Assembly: GCF_036370855.1 (NCBI RefSeq)
Contig: NC_088101.1
Span: 36,107,585-36,171,584, forward strand
DNA from: Dromaius novaehollandiae
Lineage: Eukaryota; Chordata; Aves; Casuariiformes; Dromaiidae
Direction: 5' to 3'
Length of the DNA: 64,000 bases
Below are positions 12,781-25,158 of the stretch, one piece after another. The notes below the pieces were generated by a model. That model was given only the letters and a program-made list of their open reading frames with translations, was not told the origin of the DNA and searched no databases. Numbering within the stretch: the stretch's first letter is position 1; every line of letters begins with the position of its first letter. Position numbers and translations under genes: made by a program.

Positions 12781-15700
12781 TCACTTCTCTACTAGTTGTC
12801 TTCTCGCATCTTGGTATGATAAGCTTTTCATAGTTATTTCAATTGCTGTGTTTGATATAATCGAATTATATGTCTGTACCTGCTCACTTCTGGAAACAGT
12901 CTGCCTTTTTCTAGTAGTGTTGCTAACAGCAGCATTCTTCTGCTTTTCTATCCAGAAGTCACAGAATGATATTTGCCAGCACCACATTTCAGATTATTCA
13001 ATTTTCTTCTTGTCAGTGACATTAACTTCTCACAATTCACACTCACAAGGTCCTGTGGGAAAAGCGAACTTTTTGGTCAGATTTGAGTTGCCATTTTTTT
13101 TAATTCTAATTTTTGTAACAGAAACTAGTTGAACACGCTGTTCTGAGTTTTTCCCAGTTTCTTTGGAATGTCCTCTTTGGCTGGTTATATGTGATTCCAG
13201 ACTAGCTGAATCTGCTATTAATAGCGATTCGTTACTCACCTTCTATTTTCATTTAGAATAATTCATTTTAACTTTGTTTTTGCCACATTCAGTGATGTTT
13301 CCTTGATATGTTTTTATTGACTCCAATATTTGTTGCACTGTACCAGTGACTGACCAAAAGAATACTATGCCATTGGTATAACTTAGGTTAAGAAAGAAGA
13401 GTCACAAAGTGCTTGGTTCCTCAACTTTGTCAAATTCTTCCATGTCTTCTTCCAAATTAAACTCTGAGTGTATGTTGGAAAGGCCTGGAGGAAGCATAAA
13501 TCTTAATTTCATAACTTACCCCCTCACTATTACCAGCTGTTGTACAAACTACAGCCAGCTGCTGATAGTGAAGGCTTGCAATGAGTTCAGTGAGATACAT
13601 GCTTTGAAATTGTGTCTGCCAGTGTTCTCCACAGACAACACTGAACACAGATTACTTCAGAGCTGTTAGCAAAACTTCCCACCAAAAGAACTTCCTGCAC
13701 TTTTCAATGACACAGTGAACATTTGTGATTTCACAGCCTGCACTTGATCATCTGTAGTGATGACAGTCTGGGTTCCACTGTTCACCTCACTACATCCTGC
13801 ATGCAGTTCGCTCTCCTGAATAGAAATTATTTACATGCAGTATCAGGGAAATCATAGAGTTATTCAACTCTTCTGCTCTTCTGTTCTGTCTTCTCACAGA
13901 GAGCAATTCCTTTCATCCAGCTAGTTAGCCAATTTCCATAAACCTACACAGCTATCTATAGAGGACCAGAAGAGATCAGTATTTTGTCGGCCAATAGCTT
14001 TTAACAACAATCTTCCGGGTGTGTTCTCTATGCCTGGTGCTTTCCCAGGCTTCCTTTTCAGGACAGAATATAGCACTTCTCCTGTCAAGTTGCTGGCTCA
14101 CAAGGCTGGATCCAGCTGTGCTCTTGATGGGCACTGAGCAGCCACAAGCAGGTCATGTAACCAGCAGTGTGCATTCCGCATCAGGCAATGCTACCAGCAG
14201 GGTTGCAACCCCCATACTTCCTTCCTCCTTCAAGAAATGTGTGTCCGGCCTTCAGATCCATACTTTCTTTTCTGACCTCCTATATTACGACTACTTCTGT
14301 GGAGACAGTCAAAACAACATCTCTGCAGTATCTCCAAATCTCCAATAGAAATCTCCAAAATGCTCCTGAAGTATTTTGAAAATGTTCAGTTATGGGCAGA
14401 CTGTTTCATAAGAAATCAGACCACTGTAGCTTTTGTGTAATTACTTGCTTTAGGACTCTGAAGATCTATGCCCTTTCCCTTAATGTATTTTCTGTTCTCT
14501 TGTCTAGTCTGTCTTTGGGTCTGTGTTCTCTGTTCTTTGAAACTCCTCTATGTTCTTCAGTTTCCAAACCACTCTCCTTTTGTTTCTTTGCTGTTTTCTG
14601 CCAGCACCAGCACGTTCTCATTTAACCATGGCATGGTCCAATGTGACTTAATGGAATGTGTGTGTTGGCAGTTTTGAACATAATAACTTTTACTTTGTTC
14701 CAAAGTTTGTCAAGGTTGTTCTCTTATGTTTCACCTCCAGCAATGCCTCATGCTCATTTTGCATGGCAGTCATATAGTCCTGTTGATGCTAAAAAAAAAA
14801 AAAACAGACAAAGCCAACATCCTCAACATGTTACCTTCTCAACTTTTAAGTTGACCCAGAGCCTGCATTGTTTATTGAGCGTTTGATCTCTGGAGTTTCT
14901 ACATCATTACATAATTAATTTAAGTCTTTGCTGTGCTTTCTTGCAAATTCTAAATGCTGTGTAGTCTGGCAAACCCAGATATTGAATGAAAAGGTAGTAA
15001 CTGGATAAATACAGCTGCAAGATTCAACTACACACACCTTTCTCTAATTTTGCAAACATCGTTTTCCATTACTTTGTTATCAGAACGTATATTTCTAACC
15101 TTTGCACTCAGGGCTCTAATATTTCTCCATATTTTAATTAATATGTCTTGAAGGAATTTATGATACTCATTGATGATCCATTTTCTGATCAGGTGCCCTT
15201 GGGCCATAGCCTTAACATATTGATTAGCATTGCTCAGTAGTGAATTCTGAAGGTTTTAACATCCACCAGATTCTTACTAGAAGTATACTACGATTTCCAG
15301 TTGGGTATGACAAATATAAGTTCTTTTTCCTTTTTTGTTTTGATCTTGTGGTGCTCCTCTGCATATATACTGACTTAAATGAAGAAACTCCTACTACTCC
15401 ATACAACTCTTCTGTTCTACATCTATACATATTACATTTTTTAAATCTTTTGGTCACAGAAGTAAGCTTCCCTCACACAGACACTTCATATTGCATATTC
15501 TTACATTCATTATTTGTTCGTACATGTTCAGAACACTGCAGATGTTGGTGCAGATGTCACTATACTTTCCTTCCCCATGTGTTTGGTTCAGCACTGTCTT
15601 AACACAGCCAGTAGCCTTACTCTACCTTCCACAGTATAATTTTTCATGCCTTTTCTCTTGTGGGGGAAAGGTCTTATTGTCCAATTAATTATTTTGTTCT

Positions 15701-15937
15701 TGAGAGCTTGTTACCTTTTTTCTGCCCTAGTGGAAAAAAGCAGTTTGAGGATGCCACTGTGTAAATCATCTTTCCCTCAGCAACATTTACTCCATCAGGG
15801 AAGAGAAAGACTGATTCTTTTAGGCACTCTTCTGCTGGATGCTATGTGAGGTATGCCCATGCTCTCTCAGTGTGGTAGTAGGCTGATTTGACCATTCTCT
15901 TGGGAACTTTTAACAGTACAAAAACATGTTTGTCTGT
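12781..15937 (-). pseudogene. Decayed long coding relic, unidentified
   Basis: Minus-strand reading gives a run of protein-like open segments in changing frames. They are 15937-15689 (83 codons, one internal TAG at 15842-15844), 15255-15028 (76), 14788-14690 (33), 14621-14466 (52), 14251-13976 (92, one internal TGA at 14153-14155), 13830-13666 (55), 13515-13402 (38), 13239-13030 (69) and 12987-12781 (68). They are rich in Lys, Glu, Gln, Asn and Ser, with pieces such as LEEDMEEFDKVEEPST, QKTAKKQKESGLETEEH and AQGHLIRKWIINEYHKFLQD (IQ-like). The plus-strand frames here are Cys/Phe/Leu-rich, as expected of antisense. The segment at 14788 follows a T-rich tract ending in AG, so introns may be present and a simple processed copy is not certain. 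Stops and frame changes mean it is not functional. I do not recognise the parent; a large disordered nuclear or cytoskeletal protein would fit the composition. Confidence 0.45.
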
Positions 15938-15939
15938 TC

Positions 15940-17834
15940 ATTCTTTTGATTCAATTGATTTTAAAATAGTCACAAATAAACACTGCCACATACCAAAGCA
16001 GAATGTACCAATGCCAGCCTCTAACAGTTTTAGTATATATACATTATATTAAGGTTTTCTATTTAAACATATACCTCGCCTGGAATGCTGTATACATTAA
16101 ATAGTGTATTTCTGAAATGTTGACTATTACCCAATGTCATCAGAAATTTGTCTTTTTGGTTAATTTCACGGTGTTTCAGTAAAAGGTGCTGAGTGAGTAT
16201 GGTGAGTTACAGAGAGTCCAGGATTCCCAGCACGTTCAGTGGGCCTGGAAGCTTCTACACGCATCACAGGATTTATGCCTACCTTCTTCAAATCCTTGTC
16301 TCATTCAGAATTGAATGTTAGGCACAGCAACTATAGGGCATATGAAACCACGGTATACCTTGTTTAGCTCTATCCAGTCATATTTAAGCAAGGTTTGTTA
16401 GACAGAGTCTAACATTGTTTTGCTGGCCTTGTGGAAGAAACATGAAGGGCTTTTGAAACTAAAAAAGCATGGGAGCCTCATGGTCCATTATGTGAGGAGA
16501 TTAGTAATGAAATAAGGACATACTGTGTACTAGCAATGCCACACTTTATCATGCAAAGAGACTCAGTGAAATTTCTGAATTCTGTATCCAAAATAAGGGC
16601 ATTTAAAACTTTTTTTCATGAAAAGGATAGATTAAAATGTTTTAGAGAAGAGGCATCAAAATATGAAGTTGTGTTTCCAAAGTTCTTGCTTTAAAAGCCC
16701 ATTGAAGAGGATGAGGAATGTGATATTTTTCTCCATTTGAATTCATACTTGTACTATTTGGATTTATCCAATTATAGAAAATTATCTTCCTTTAGAGGAA
16801 ACATTCTTGGCAATAAAATGTTTATGTAAGCAGCATTCAGAGCATATTTTCAGGCCTAAAAACTACAGATCTATGAGGCAATCCAATGACTGAAATTTAG
16901 AAGCATGAGGATAATAAAAAGCAAATCTGTTAAGAATCTACATTCACACCAGGAAGGTTTCTTGCAGAAAAACAGTAGATTCTAGCTCCTACAAAAGGGA
17001 AACCAGCATCAAGTAAAACATCCATTAAGGGAATGAAAAAATCCATGAAATCTTAGCCATAGTGATGCTAGAGGAATCAGGTTTGTTTATACATCCCAGA
17101 TTGTAGCTCTGGAGAAAGCCAGTAGGTTCAGTAATTTTGAATCTTTTTCCTACAATCTGTAGTAGACCTTCTTGATATAATTATTGTATTTTTAGACAAC
17201 AGCAACCCAGGGTGCAAACCTGTATGATGGCATATCTGATATAAAAACATTGTAGAAAGTCTGACAGGTTTTAGCAGGAATTTAAGACTATTTAATAGAG
17301 AACTGAATCCTTGAAATGGCATGTATATTCATCAGAGAAGTGTTCTTTCTAAGAAACTTAATTTCTAACCTGCAATGTTGGATCTGCTAATCTGATACAC
17401 ACAAATGATGACAGTGATACAAATCAGGATCAAAAAGCTTTCCCTTACTGAGAACCACATGGGATTTTCAAATACTTTTGGCAGGTCACATTTTAACGTA
17501 TAATAATCAAGCAAAAATATTTAGTGCTTGCCTTTGGCATACCAGTGTGACATCTGAACCCGATAGATAAAAAAATACCTTCTAAGATACCAAGTTTGCA
17601 CTACTGAGTAGGGTGAACTTCATGAAGGGAATGGGGCAGTACGTTCCTGTGTACTAGAAACTGATCCCAAAATATCCACTGTTTCCTGAAGAAATCCTAA
17701 ATTTGTCTATTATAGGGAAGAAAGAAGCTGAAATAACCCTAAAACCCTTGCTATGCTGGGATGGGAGCCCTGGAAACACCCTTTCACCGGCGCGATAACT
17801 TGTACCCTGGAAGGGCCCTCCTGCTTTGAGATAA
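15940..17834. other. Intergenic DNA, no gene seen
   Basis: The coding character of the neighbouring relic fades above about 15,940. No repeat or open frame above 64 codons is present. Confidence 0.55.
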
Positions 17835-17933
17835 ACCTGAAGTTGGCCATGCTTTGAGTGGTGGGTTGAACTAGCTGACCTCCAGAGCTCCCTTCAAACC
17901 TACATTATTCTGTAATTCTACTCTATTCTGATG
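17835..17933 (+). mobile_element. CR1 LINE 3' end fragment
   Basis: GTGGGTTGAACTAGCTGACC, TCCAGAGCTCCCTTCAAACC and a decayed ATTCTGTAATTCTACTCTAT tail match the sense-strand 3' terminus of CR1, including its short ATTCTRTG-type terminal repeats. The 5' limit is uncertain and related sequence may begin nearer 17,790. Confidence 0.8.
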
Positions 17934-18837
17934 GAGAAGAGAGCCTGAGAATGCAAGACTAAGGCCTCTGTCCTCATCTGAGAGGTACCTGAAGTGTTTG
18001 CTCCTTACCCTTGAAAATCGCCTGTGCAAGCAACCAGAGGACAAGGCTGAAGAGCCTGAATTTCCACTATTATGCCAGCTTGGGCTCCTAAGACCTCTGA
18101 ATACCCTGTTTGAGAGATGAGTATCTATGAGAATTTCTATGGCTTTGGAGTATCTGTCCATTCCAGGTTCTTGGAGAAGCTTACAAGGAATCTCTCTACC
18201 TCACAATTTACCCTGATCCCAATTGGAGGCGCTGGAAGTGTTCCACCTTGTTTGAGGCAAGAGACCAAGAAACCTCTTCTGAACCACTTTAAGGTGCTCC
18301 AAGAAACATCTCTCTGTCTCTACAGGCCCTTTGTACATCCACATATTTCAGAGAATTAAAGATGTGAAATTCTTCTGCCATTTCCTCATGGGTTAGCCTA
18401 AGAAGTCATCTTCACCCTGATGCAAAGGAAGAGATAGAAGAGTACTAAATTGCCCATCTCCATTCTGTGAAGAGGAGGCCCGAGTCTCTTTCTCTGCCCT
18501 TAACATCAGTGGGATCAGAAACACTCCCATTCTGCTAGGAACACAGATCACATAAGAAGCTGTAGAGGACTAATGGTTGGCTTAGACCAGTGCAGGTGGA
18601 CCTTCACATGGCTGCAGAGCCAGCAGATTCAGTTCACTGTTGTCCTTGCTTCCCCTCCTGCTGGTATACAGCATACTTCAAAGCCCAGTCTAATTAACCA
18701 TACATAAGTAATGAAACCAACTTAATTTGGGTTTGATTAGAATGTTTCCAACTGAATTTGATATGTTGGTCATCCTTTCTTGGGGCAATGAACCCCACAA
18801 AAACAGCCTATCTTTGGAATACACCATGCTTCCAGAT
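17934..18837. other. Spacer between two oppositely oriented CR1 pieces
   Basis: About 0.9 kb without a recognised gene or repeat separates a plus-strand and a minus-strand CR1 fragment. Short open frames here (for example 18117-18359) have no recognised similarity. Confidence 0.5.
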
Positions 18838-19545
18838 AGTATCATGGAATATTTGAGCCCGGACAGGACCTCTGGAGATCATCTTGTCCAACCTACCCAG
18901 CTCAAGGAAGGTCAGCTACAGCAGGCTACTCAGGACCATGTCAAGTCGAGTTTTGAATATCTCCAAGGATGGAGACTCCACAGCCTCTCCAGGCAGCCTC
19001 TTCCAGTGTTCAACGTAAAGAAGTGCTTTCTTATATTCAGACAGAATTTCCTGTGTTTCTGTTTGCCGCTCATCCTGTCACTAGGTACCACTGAGAAGAG
19101 TCCAGCTCTGTCTTTTTTACACCCTCCCATGAGACATTTATAAACATTCATAAGACCCCTCGGGAGCCTTCTCTTTTCCAGGTTAAACAGTCCCAATTCT
19201 CTCACTCTGCTTTTGTATGGCAGATGCTCCAGTACCTTAATCATTTTTGTGGGCCTTCATTGGACTTGCTCCAGTAGGTAAAAGTCTTTCTTGTACTGGG
19301 GAGCCCAGAACTGGACACAGCACTCCAGACATGCTCTCACCACACTGCTGAGTAGAGGGGAAGGATCACCTCCCTTGACAAGCTAGCAGCACTCTACCTA
19401 ATGCAGCCCAGGATACCATTGGCCTTCTTTGTCATGAGGGTGCATTGCTGGCCCATATTCAACTTCTTGTCCACCAAGACCTCCAGGCCCTTCTCCGCAA
19501 AGCTGCTCTTCATCTGGTTGGCGCCAGCCTATACTGGTGCATGAA
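18838..19545 (-). mobile_element. CR1 LINE fragment, about 0.7 kb
   Basis: Read on the plus strand it starts ATCATGGAATATTTGAGCCC and carries the typical reversed CR1 order: GGAGATCATC with GTCCAACC, CTCCAAGGATGGAGACTCCA, CCTCTCCAGGCAGCCTCTTC, GGGGAGCCCAGAACTGGACA, and GGCCTTCTTTGTCATGAGGG. This covers the 3' UTR and the end of the reverse-transcriptase ORF. The 138-codon plus-strand open frame at 18727-19143 and the minus-strand frame at 18930-19244 lie largely within it and are not genes. Confidence 0.95.
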
Positions 19546-22500
19546 CACCCATTGAAAGATACCATTGAATACTGTTTGAAAAATAGGAAGAGATCTTTTT
19601 TTTGTATAGTACAAATCCTAGATGGTGGAAATTAAAACATTTCCCACATTCCTAAGTGAGTCTAAATGGGAAGATTTAACTTTCGCTTGCCATTCATTCC
19701 AGGAAGAAATCGGATCTTGATCTGATTAGATCTATCATTTATGAGCACAGTCTTTCTGGGCAGAAGGATTAGAGAATAGAGAAAGATAAGGCGACTCTAG
19801 TGTTATACCACACTGTTCTGCAATAAGATTCTCCCCTCAGTCCCAGCAGTATTGGGTGTGTTTCAGAAAAGCCAGCCCCCTCTGGCATCCGGACAAAGCA
19901 TCGGTGCTCTGCACTCTGTGTAACAGCAAACAGAATTCTCTAAGTGGATGACGAGGCACAGCCAAGATATAATGCAGAGGCTGAAAGTTAGGCACCCGCT
20001 GATGAAGTGGGTAAACAGTAGAGAGTGAAGATTAAATAAAATATCTAATAGGGCAGATGAACAAGTAAGTAGTTAACATGCAAGGAAGAAAACAAAGCTG
20101 GTGAGGAAAAAAAGGAAGAAAAAGTGAAGGGCAAAAAAAGACTGTACTAGAAGGAAATTTATCACACAGAGAATAAAAAGAGAAATCTGGACCCCTGGAT
20201 CCAGAAATTCTTTTCATGGCCCTAGGAAAAAGAGGAGAGTCAATATGAATATAAGAGCAGTGAACTGAAACTGGACAAGGAAAGATAAAGATAGTCTGGT
20301 AAGTATTTTAGGGAACCTTCTGAAGTCTCTGAAATGCTGATAGTGACCGATGATGATACATTAAGCGATCACCATTCCAAACACATAGGCAGAAATTTTT
20401 CTTTTAGATAACAGTCCTCATATGGATGCTTATACCTTGGAAGACATCAGAGAGCAGACAGACTTTTCTAGCAAGAGTTTCTTATAACTCATAGATATGT
20501 CTTCATTTAAGAAGAAATTGATATTTTGTAGAATAATCTTATTTTAAGATGAGTTTTAAGTTTTGAAGGGTTGGTTGTTTTTGAAATGAGTTAAAGAAAC
20601 TACAGAAATCAGAGTTTGACCTAAGTACCATATAGTCACGCTTCAGTCCCAAAGTGAGAGGAAAAATAAGCTTATTTTTTGTTTGTTTTGTCTTTTCTGT
20701 AAGGGGCTGAGGGAGGACAGGAACACTCTATTGTGAAATGTTTACTCTGCCATTTTACCAAGGAGACCACAGCACATCGCTGATCTTCCTCTTCAAGGGA
20801 AGGGGTTTATTTTGAGGCCAAGGGAGACAGCTACTGGAAAAGAATCCTATTTAATAACGAAACAAGCAATTGGTTTGGCAGAGCAGACAAAAAGTCCTGA
20901 CAAAGGAGCAATAATAGCGTTAACCTCAGGCTTTGTGTGTGGTCCACAGATGAAGTGTTTTGAAAACCATGTCCTCTTTGACTGAAGACAGAAAAGAAAC
21001 CGTACCATTGCTGCCCGTGAATTTTTTGTCTTGCTCCAGGAGAAGCAAAGGAAACCAGGAGGCCAGCTTATTCTCTGCTTGTGACTGAGTATCCTATTCT
21101 TGTGGTCATAGCAAAACTAAGCAGTGGTTTGGACTTCAAATAGCCCCCAACCCAAGTTCTAGATTTCATCAAAAATACCCAGAGTCTAACAGACCACTTT
21201 GTTCCTTAAATCATTGTTTTTCAAAGGAAATTTAATTTAAAAGATGTATTTATAACAAAGTGAAAGCCTATGCTATGCAAACAGAAAGATTATTCTTTGA
21301 AATAATTCTCGTCTTGTTGGGACTTTATCCAGAATTCATATTTTGAGAGGGCCAAGCTGAAACGGAACTACAGAAGTTCTGTTCCAAATCTAGTAATCCA
21401 TGATTTGAAGGACCAAATCCTGCTTTCAGTTCCAGCAGTGTAAATCTAAAGTTACTCTACTGACTTCACATTTGGCTCTGCATTTTGGAAAACAAGATTT
21501 TACCTCCGTGTCATGTTTTGCTCAATTACCTCTTGGGTTTCTCTTTTGTCATTTTGCTCTCAAATTTAAAAACAAAAATGTAACCCAGCCATTAGATTAA
21601 CTCAAGCAAGAAAGAGACCATGTAAAGTGGGCCAAATAAAAGTAGAATTTGGATTGTACTGGTGCCTGAAACTGAGGACTGATGACAGAAAGTATCTTTT
21701 ACTCTGGCTGACAGGAAGCTGCTTCCTATTAATTTTTGTATTTTTGAGGAAGGGAGAGATTCTAGTTGCATGAATTAAAGTACATTTTTAATTAATTCTA
21801 AAAAGCAGGTACTGTCAACTTTAACAATCTCATTTCATTACATTTTCCAGTAAATTGCTACTATGATTAGTTCTGCCTTATGAGTCAAACTGAACCTAGC
21901 CCTTATGTGTGTCAGGGTAATGAGGAGGAAGGAGTTCTAAGTAACCAGCCCTTCCCCTTTCACAGCTCACACAGAAGTAAAATAAAATTTCAGTCTGTGC
22001 CTTCCTCCTTTCCTCCTTTCTACTCTACTGCCTTACAAGTGAAAAAAAAAAAAAAAAAGGAAGCAAAGAAATGGGTGGGAAAATAGTTTTGCTAACTTGA
22101 AGTATACCAAAATCATGAGATTGATTGAATGGTAAATTGTGGATCCATAAGGGCTTTAGAATGCATCTTTCCAAATCTTTCTCTACAACCAGGAAATCTC
22201 AGGCCTTTTAAGGGAAAAACAGAAGATGGGAATCTCAAATATTCTCATGTTCACATGTCTCTGAAAGCAAGAGCTGTGTAAAAACACAGTAAGCATGAAA
22301 TTAGGCAACAAACACTGTTTTTCAGCTTCATGATATTTACTGGAACCAGCCAGACTTGCATGTGCAGGAAAGAAATAGAGAGTAATCTTGTCCCAGAAAG
22401 TCATTCCTTCCCTACGCATGTGAATTCAGACCTAGTCAGAAGCCTATGGCATGATGTAGTCTTTCCTTAAAGTAAATCAAAACTATCAAATAACATATTA

Positions 22501-23384
22501 CAAACATTTCTTACAGGCAGTAAAATTACAAGCACAGAAGCAACTGCAAAGGATTGTCAATGGTTAGCATATCCAGCCCTTCAGAATTACCTAAGGAAAA
22601 TGTGTTTTTGTATAAACACATTGCCTCAAGGCTCACACCCTAATTTTGGTTTCTACTCAAAGTACAGATATGTATGATCAAAATTTTATCAAGGCTGCCT
22701 CCCCATATCAGAAAAATTATTCCTCTCCATTAACTACACTCCCATCTGCTTTTTATTCTTTCTTGGGTTTTGTTCTGTCCTGTAAAGCTTTGGCTCACTT
22801 TAATTTGACAGGAGTATGTGTGAATGAGTTTCCATTTATTGTTGTTATTGTTATTATTACTTTCATTATTAAGTACATTTGGTTAGGGTTTAATAGTCTG
22901 AGAAAATCTGTCACTGAGATGGAACTCAATTTACTTAAAACCTGTAGACTACCCAGACTTCTAGGCAGAAAAAAAGACTGAAATTTACTTGCTGGCTGAT
23001 GGCTTCATTTTTACTTTCAGTTGCATTCCCTTGTATTCCACCTAGCTCTTTTCACAGGGAATTCAGTTGGTGAAAAGATGAGAGAGAGCAAATGACAAAA
23101 TAGTTTGGTCCTTTTCAACTGTTCCTACAGCAGAATCTGTTCTGTCTCTTTCCCCCTCTTATCAAGAAATGTCAACCAAAACCTTTACCATACTCCAAGG
23201 AGCTGTCACGTGACGCATCATTGCAAGCTACTGCTCTAGATTTTGTCTAATACACAGGTCAGTCCACATCATCTTTTCCCCATGCCTTCTTGCAGCAAAG
23301 AATTTTTATACAAATTGCTGACTAGGGAAGTGGGGAAACTGGGGAAACAGTGGCTGACAGAGTGTTATAATCATTCTGCATTAT
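19546..23384. other. Intergenic DNA, no gene seen
   Basis: No recognised gene. A poly-A run at 22039-22056 lies within a short open frame and is low complexity. A palindromic E-box at 23205-23214 is listed separately. Confidence 0.6.
23205..23214. promoter_or_regulatory. Palindromic E-box GTCACGTGAC
   Basis: The 10-base palindrome is the preferred site (CLEAR/M-box type) of TFEB, MITF and USF. It overlaps TGACGCATCA, an AP-1/CRE-like sequence. CpG is rare in this region, so an intact CACGTG stands out, but no transcript is visible nearby. Confidence 0.35.
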
Positions 23385-23440
23385 CTCAGATTGTTTGACT
23401 AAAAATATTACTCTCAGATTGTTTGACTAAAAATACTACT
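23385..23440 (+). repeat. 28-bp tandem duplication
   Basis: CTCAGATTGTTTGACTAAAA followed by ATATTACT is repeated immediately (copies start at 23385 and 23413) with one or two differences. It sits directly beside the left arm of the inverted duplication. Confidence 0.85.
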
Positions 23441-23484
23441 ACTATTAAAGGATTTTCTGCTGAGATTTGCTTTGCAACATAACC

Positions 23485-23642
23485 GTTTGTCACTGCTACC
23501 ACTTGCTCTAGCACACAGAAGAGTCAAGGGCCCAACAATTTCCATTTTTCCAAGATCTGCTATGAGCCTTCTTGTTCCATAGAACATGCAATAGTGTAAT
23601 GCAGAGTGATGCACTGGGTAGGCCTGGGGCGATGCTGCATAA
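23485..23642 (-). repeat. Left arm of a 158-bp inverted duplication
   Basis: The reverse complement of this segment reappears at 25159-25316 with about 8 differences in about 158 bases, and both ends are abrupt. The core includes GAACATGCAATAGTGTAATG and CAGAGTGATGCACTGGGTAG. A short open frame runs through both copies, which only reflects shared descent. It may be a copy of an unlisted interspersed repeat or a local inverted duplication. Confidence 0.9.
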
Positions 23643-23644
23643 AT

Positions 23645-25158
23645 GCACTGAGGTTCAAGTTAGCTTTTCCATCCAGAAGCGCCTACAGTTCCCAACTTCT
23701 TAAATACTACCTTGAAAGCACTGTGAAAGCTCTTCAGCCTTCATCAGTTCCATTCACAAAGTGCAAAACAACTCAGAACAAACATTGTCTGAAAATCAGC
23801 TGCTCCACCCATAAAATAAGGATAAATAATCCTTACCCACGTCTGCATATAAGAGTTTTGAGCTTTGTAAGTGCAAAATGAAGAGTTCCTCAATTCTTAA
23901 CTGAAGTTCAGATAGTAATGCAATCATGAGAAATGACTCCATACTACCATGCATTGCCGGGAAACAAGGCCAGGGCTTCACAAGCTTAGGGATGCACGGA
24001 ACAGGCAAAGACCTGACCAAGAACAGACTTGCTTTTCTAATTAGAGGCACAGGTACAAATCCATAGGTCATAGTGAAGGCAATGTGAAACAGATGAAGAC
24101 AGTCCAAATGCTTGGGGGTAGGAGGTAGATTGATCTTTTCCTTTTCCCCAGGTTAAACAGGGAAACACTCACTGTATTTCAGTAAATTTATGTGAGGAGA
24201 ATAAGCCTAAAAAGGCTCAGACTCACAAAGCTTACTACTATGCAATTTTTGAAACAAGAGAAGTGGACAACATGAGTAGCAGAGAAATGTTAGGTAAGAT
24301 TTTGGAAGGGATTGCTGCTTCTTTAATTCTGGGTTTTAAATATATATGATTAATGAAATCCCTAAATGTATGGCTGCTAGTAAGTTTTCTAGTACAGACA
24401 GTCTGGGATACTGTCTCAGTATCTTCCATCAGGAACACTTGCTAATTATGTCACATCATAGGACTAAGCAGCAATTTCTTTGTTAGAGGGGCCTAACAAA
24501 GTCCCTCCCTCTCGAAGTAAATAAATGCTTACAATACAATCTCTAGACTATAATCGAAGAACTGAAATGAAATACTGCCATGAAATACTGCCTAGTACAT
24601 TTCAGGGAGAAACAAGATGGCATTATTTTTTCCTTCCAATACTGGTCTAAAAAATTCAGGACAGAAAATTACACTAAAAACATACAATGAGAAGACTATT
24701 CAAGCTAGGTTTTCAGTCAATTTAAGGGCCCATGCAAGAAATTGTTATAGTGCTCGTCAAAAGAAATAGTCATGATCGTTTAGACAAAATAATTGCCTTT
24801 GACCTTTCCTTTTCTAGTATACGGTCTTTTGTCTGAAAAAATCAGACTTCCTAATAATGGCAGTTCTCCAAAATGGTATAGAGGTACTTATTCATTAATA
24901 CTGTGAAGTCATTATCATTGGAAAATTCATATTAGGTTGGATTTTTGCTATTTTAAGTGAATTATAAAAAGCCCAATCCTGATTGCTTTTATGTAAAAAG
25001 AGATACTGACTTGAAAGAGAAAAAAGAGCAGTTCCATCTTAGCAGAGTGAAATGTGTCCATTTCATGGATACAACTCCTTGCAGCTATATCTACATTCAA
25101 GGTAGGTGCACTTTCTGGTATGTCCCAACACCTTGGTTTCCCGATCAGCCTGCTTCAG
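23645..25158. other. Spacer between inverted duplicates
   Basis: About 1.5 kb of AT-rich DNA. It contains a 16-base tandem repeat (ATGAAATACTGCC, near 24568-24592) and no recognised gene. The minus-strand open frame 23796-24107 has no recognised similarity. Confidence 0.5.

Noticed and set aside
12557..13132. 191-codon plus-strand open frame rich in Cys, Phe and Leu
   Set aside because: The composition is what the antisense of a Lys/Glu-rich coding sequence gives, and the minus strand here reads as a more natural, though broken, protein.
18727..19143. 138-codon plus-strand open frame
   Set aside because: Mostly reversed CR1 sequence.
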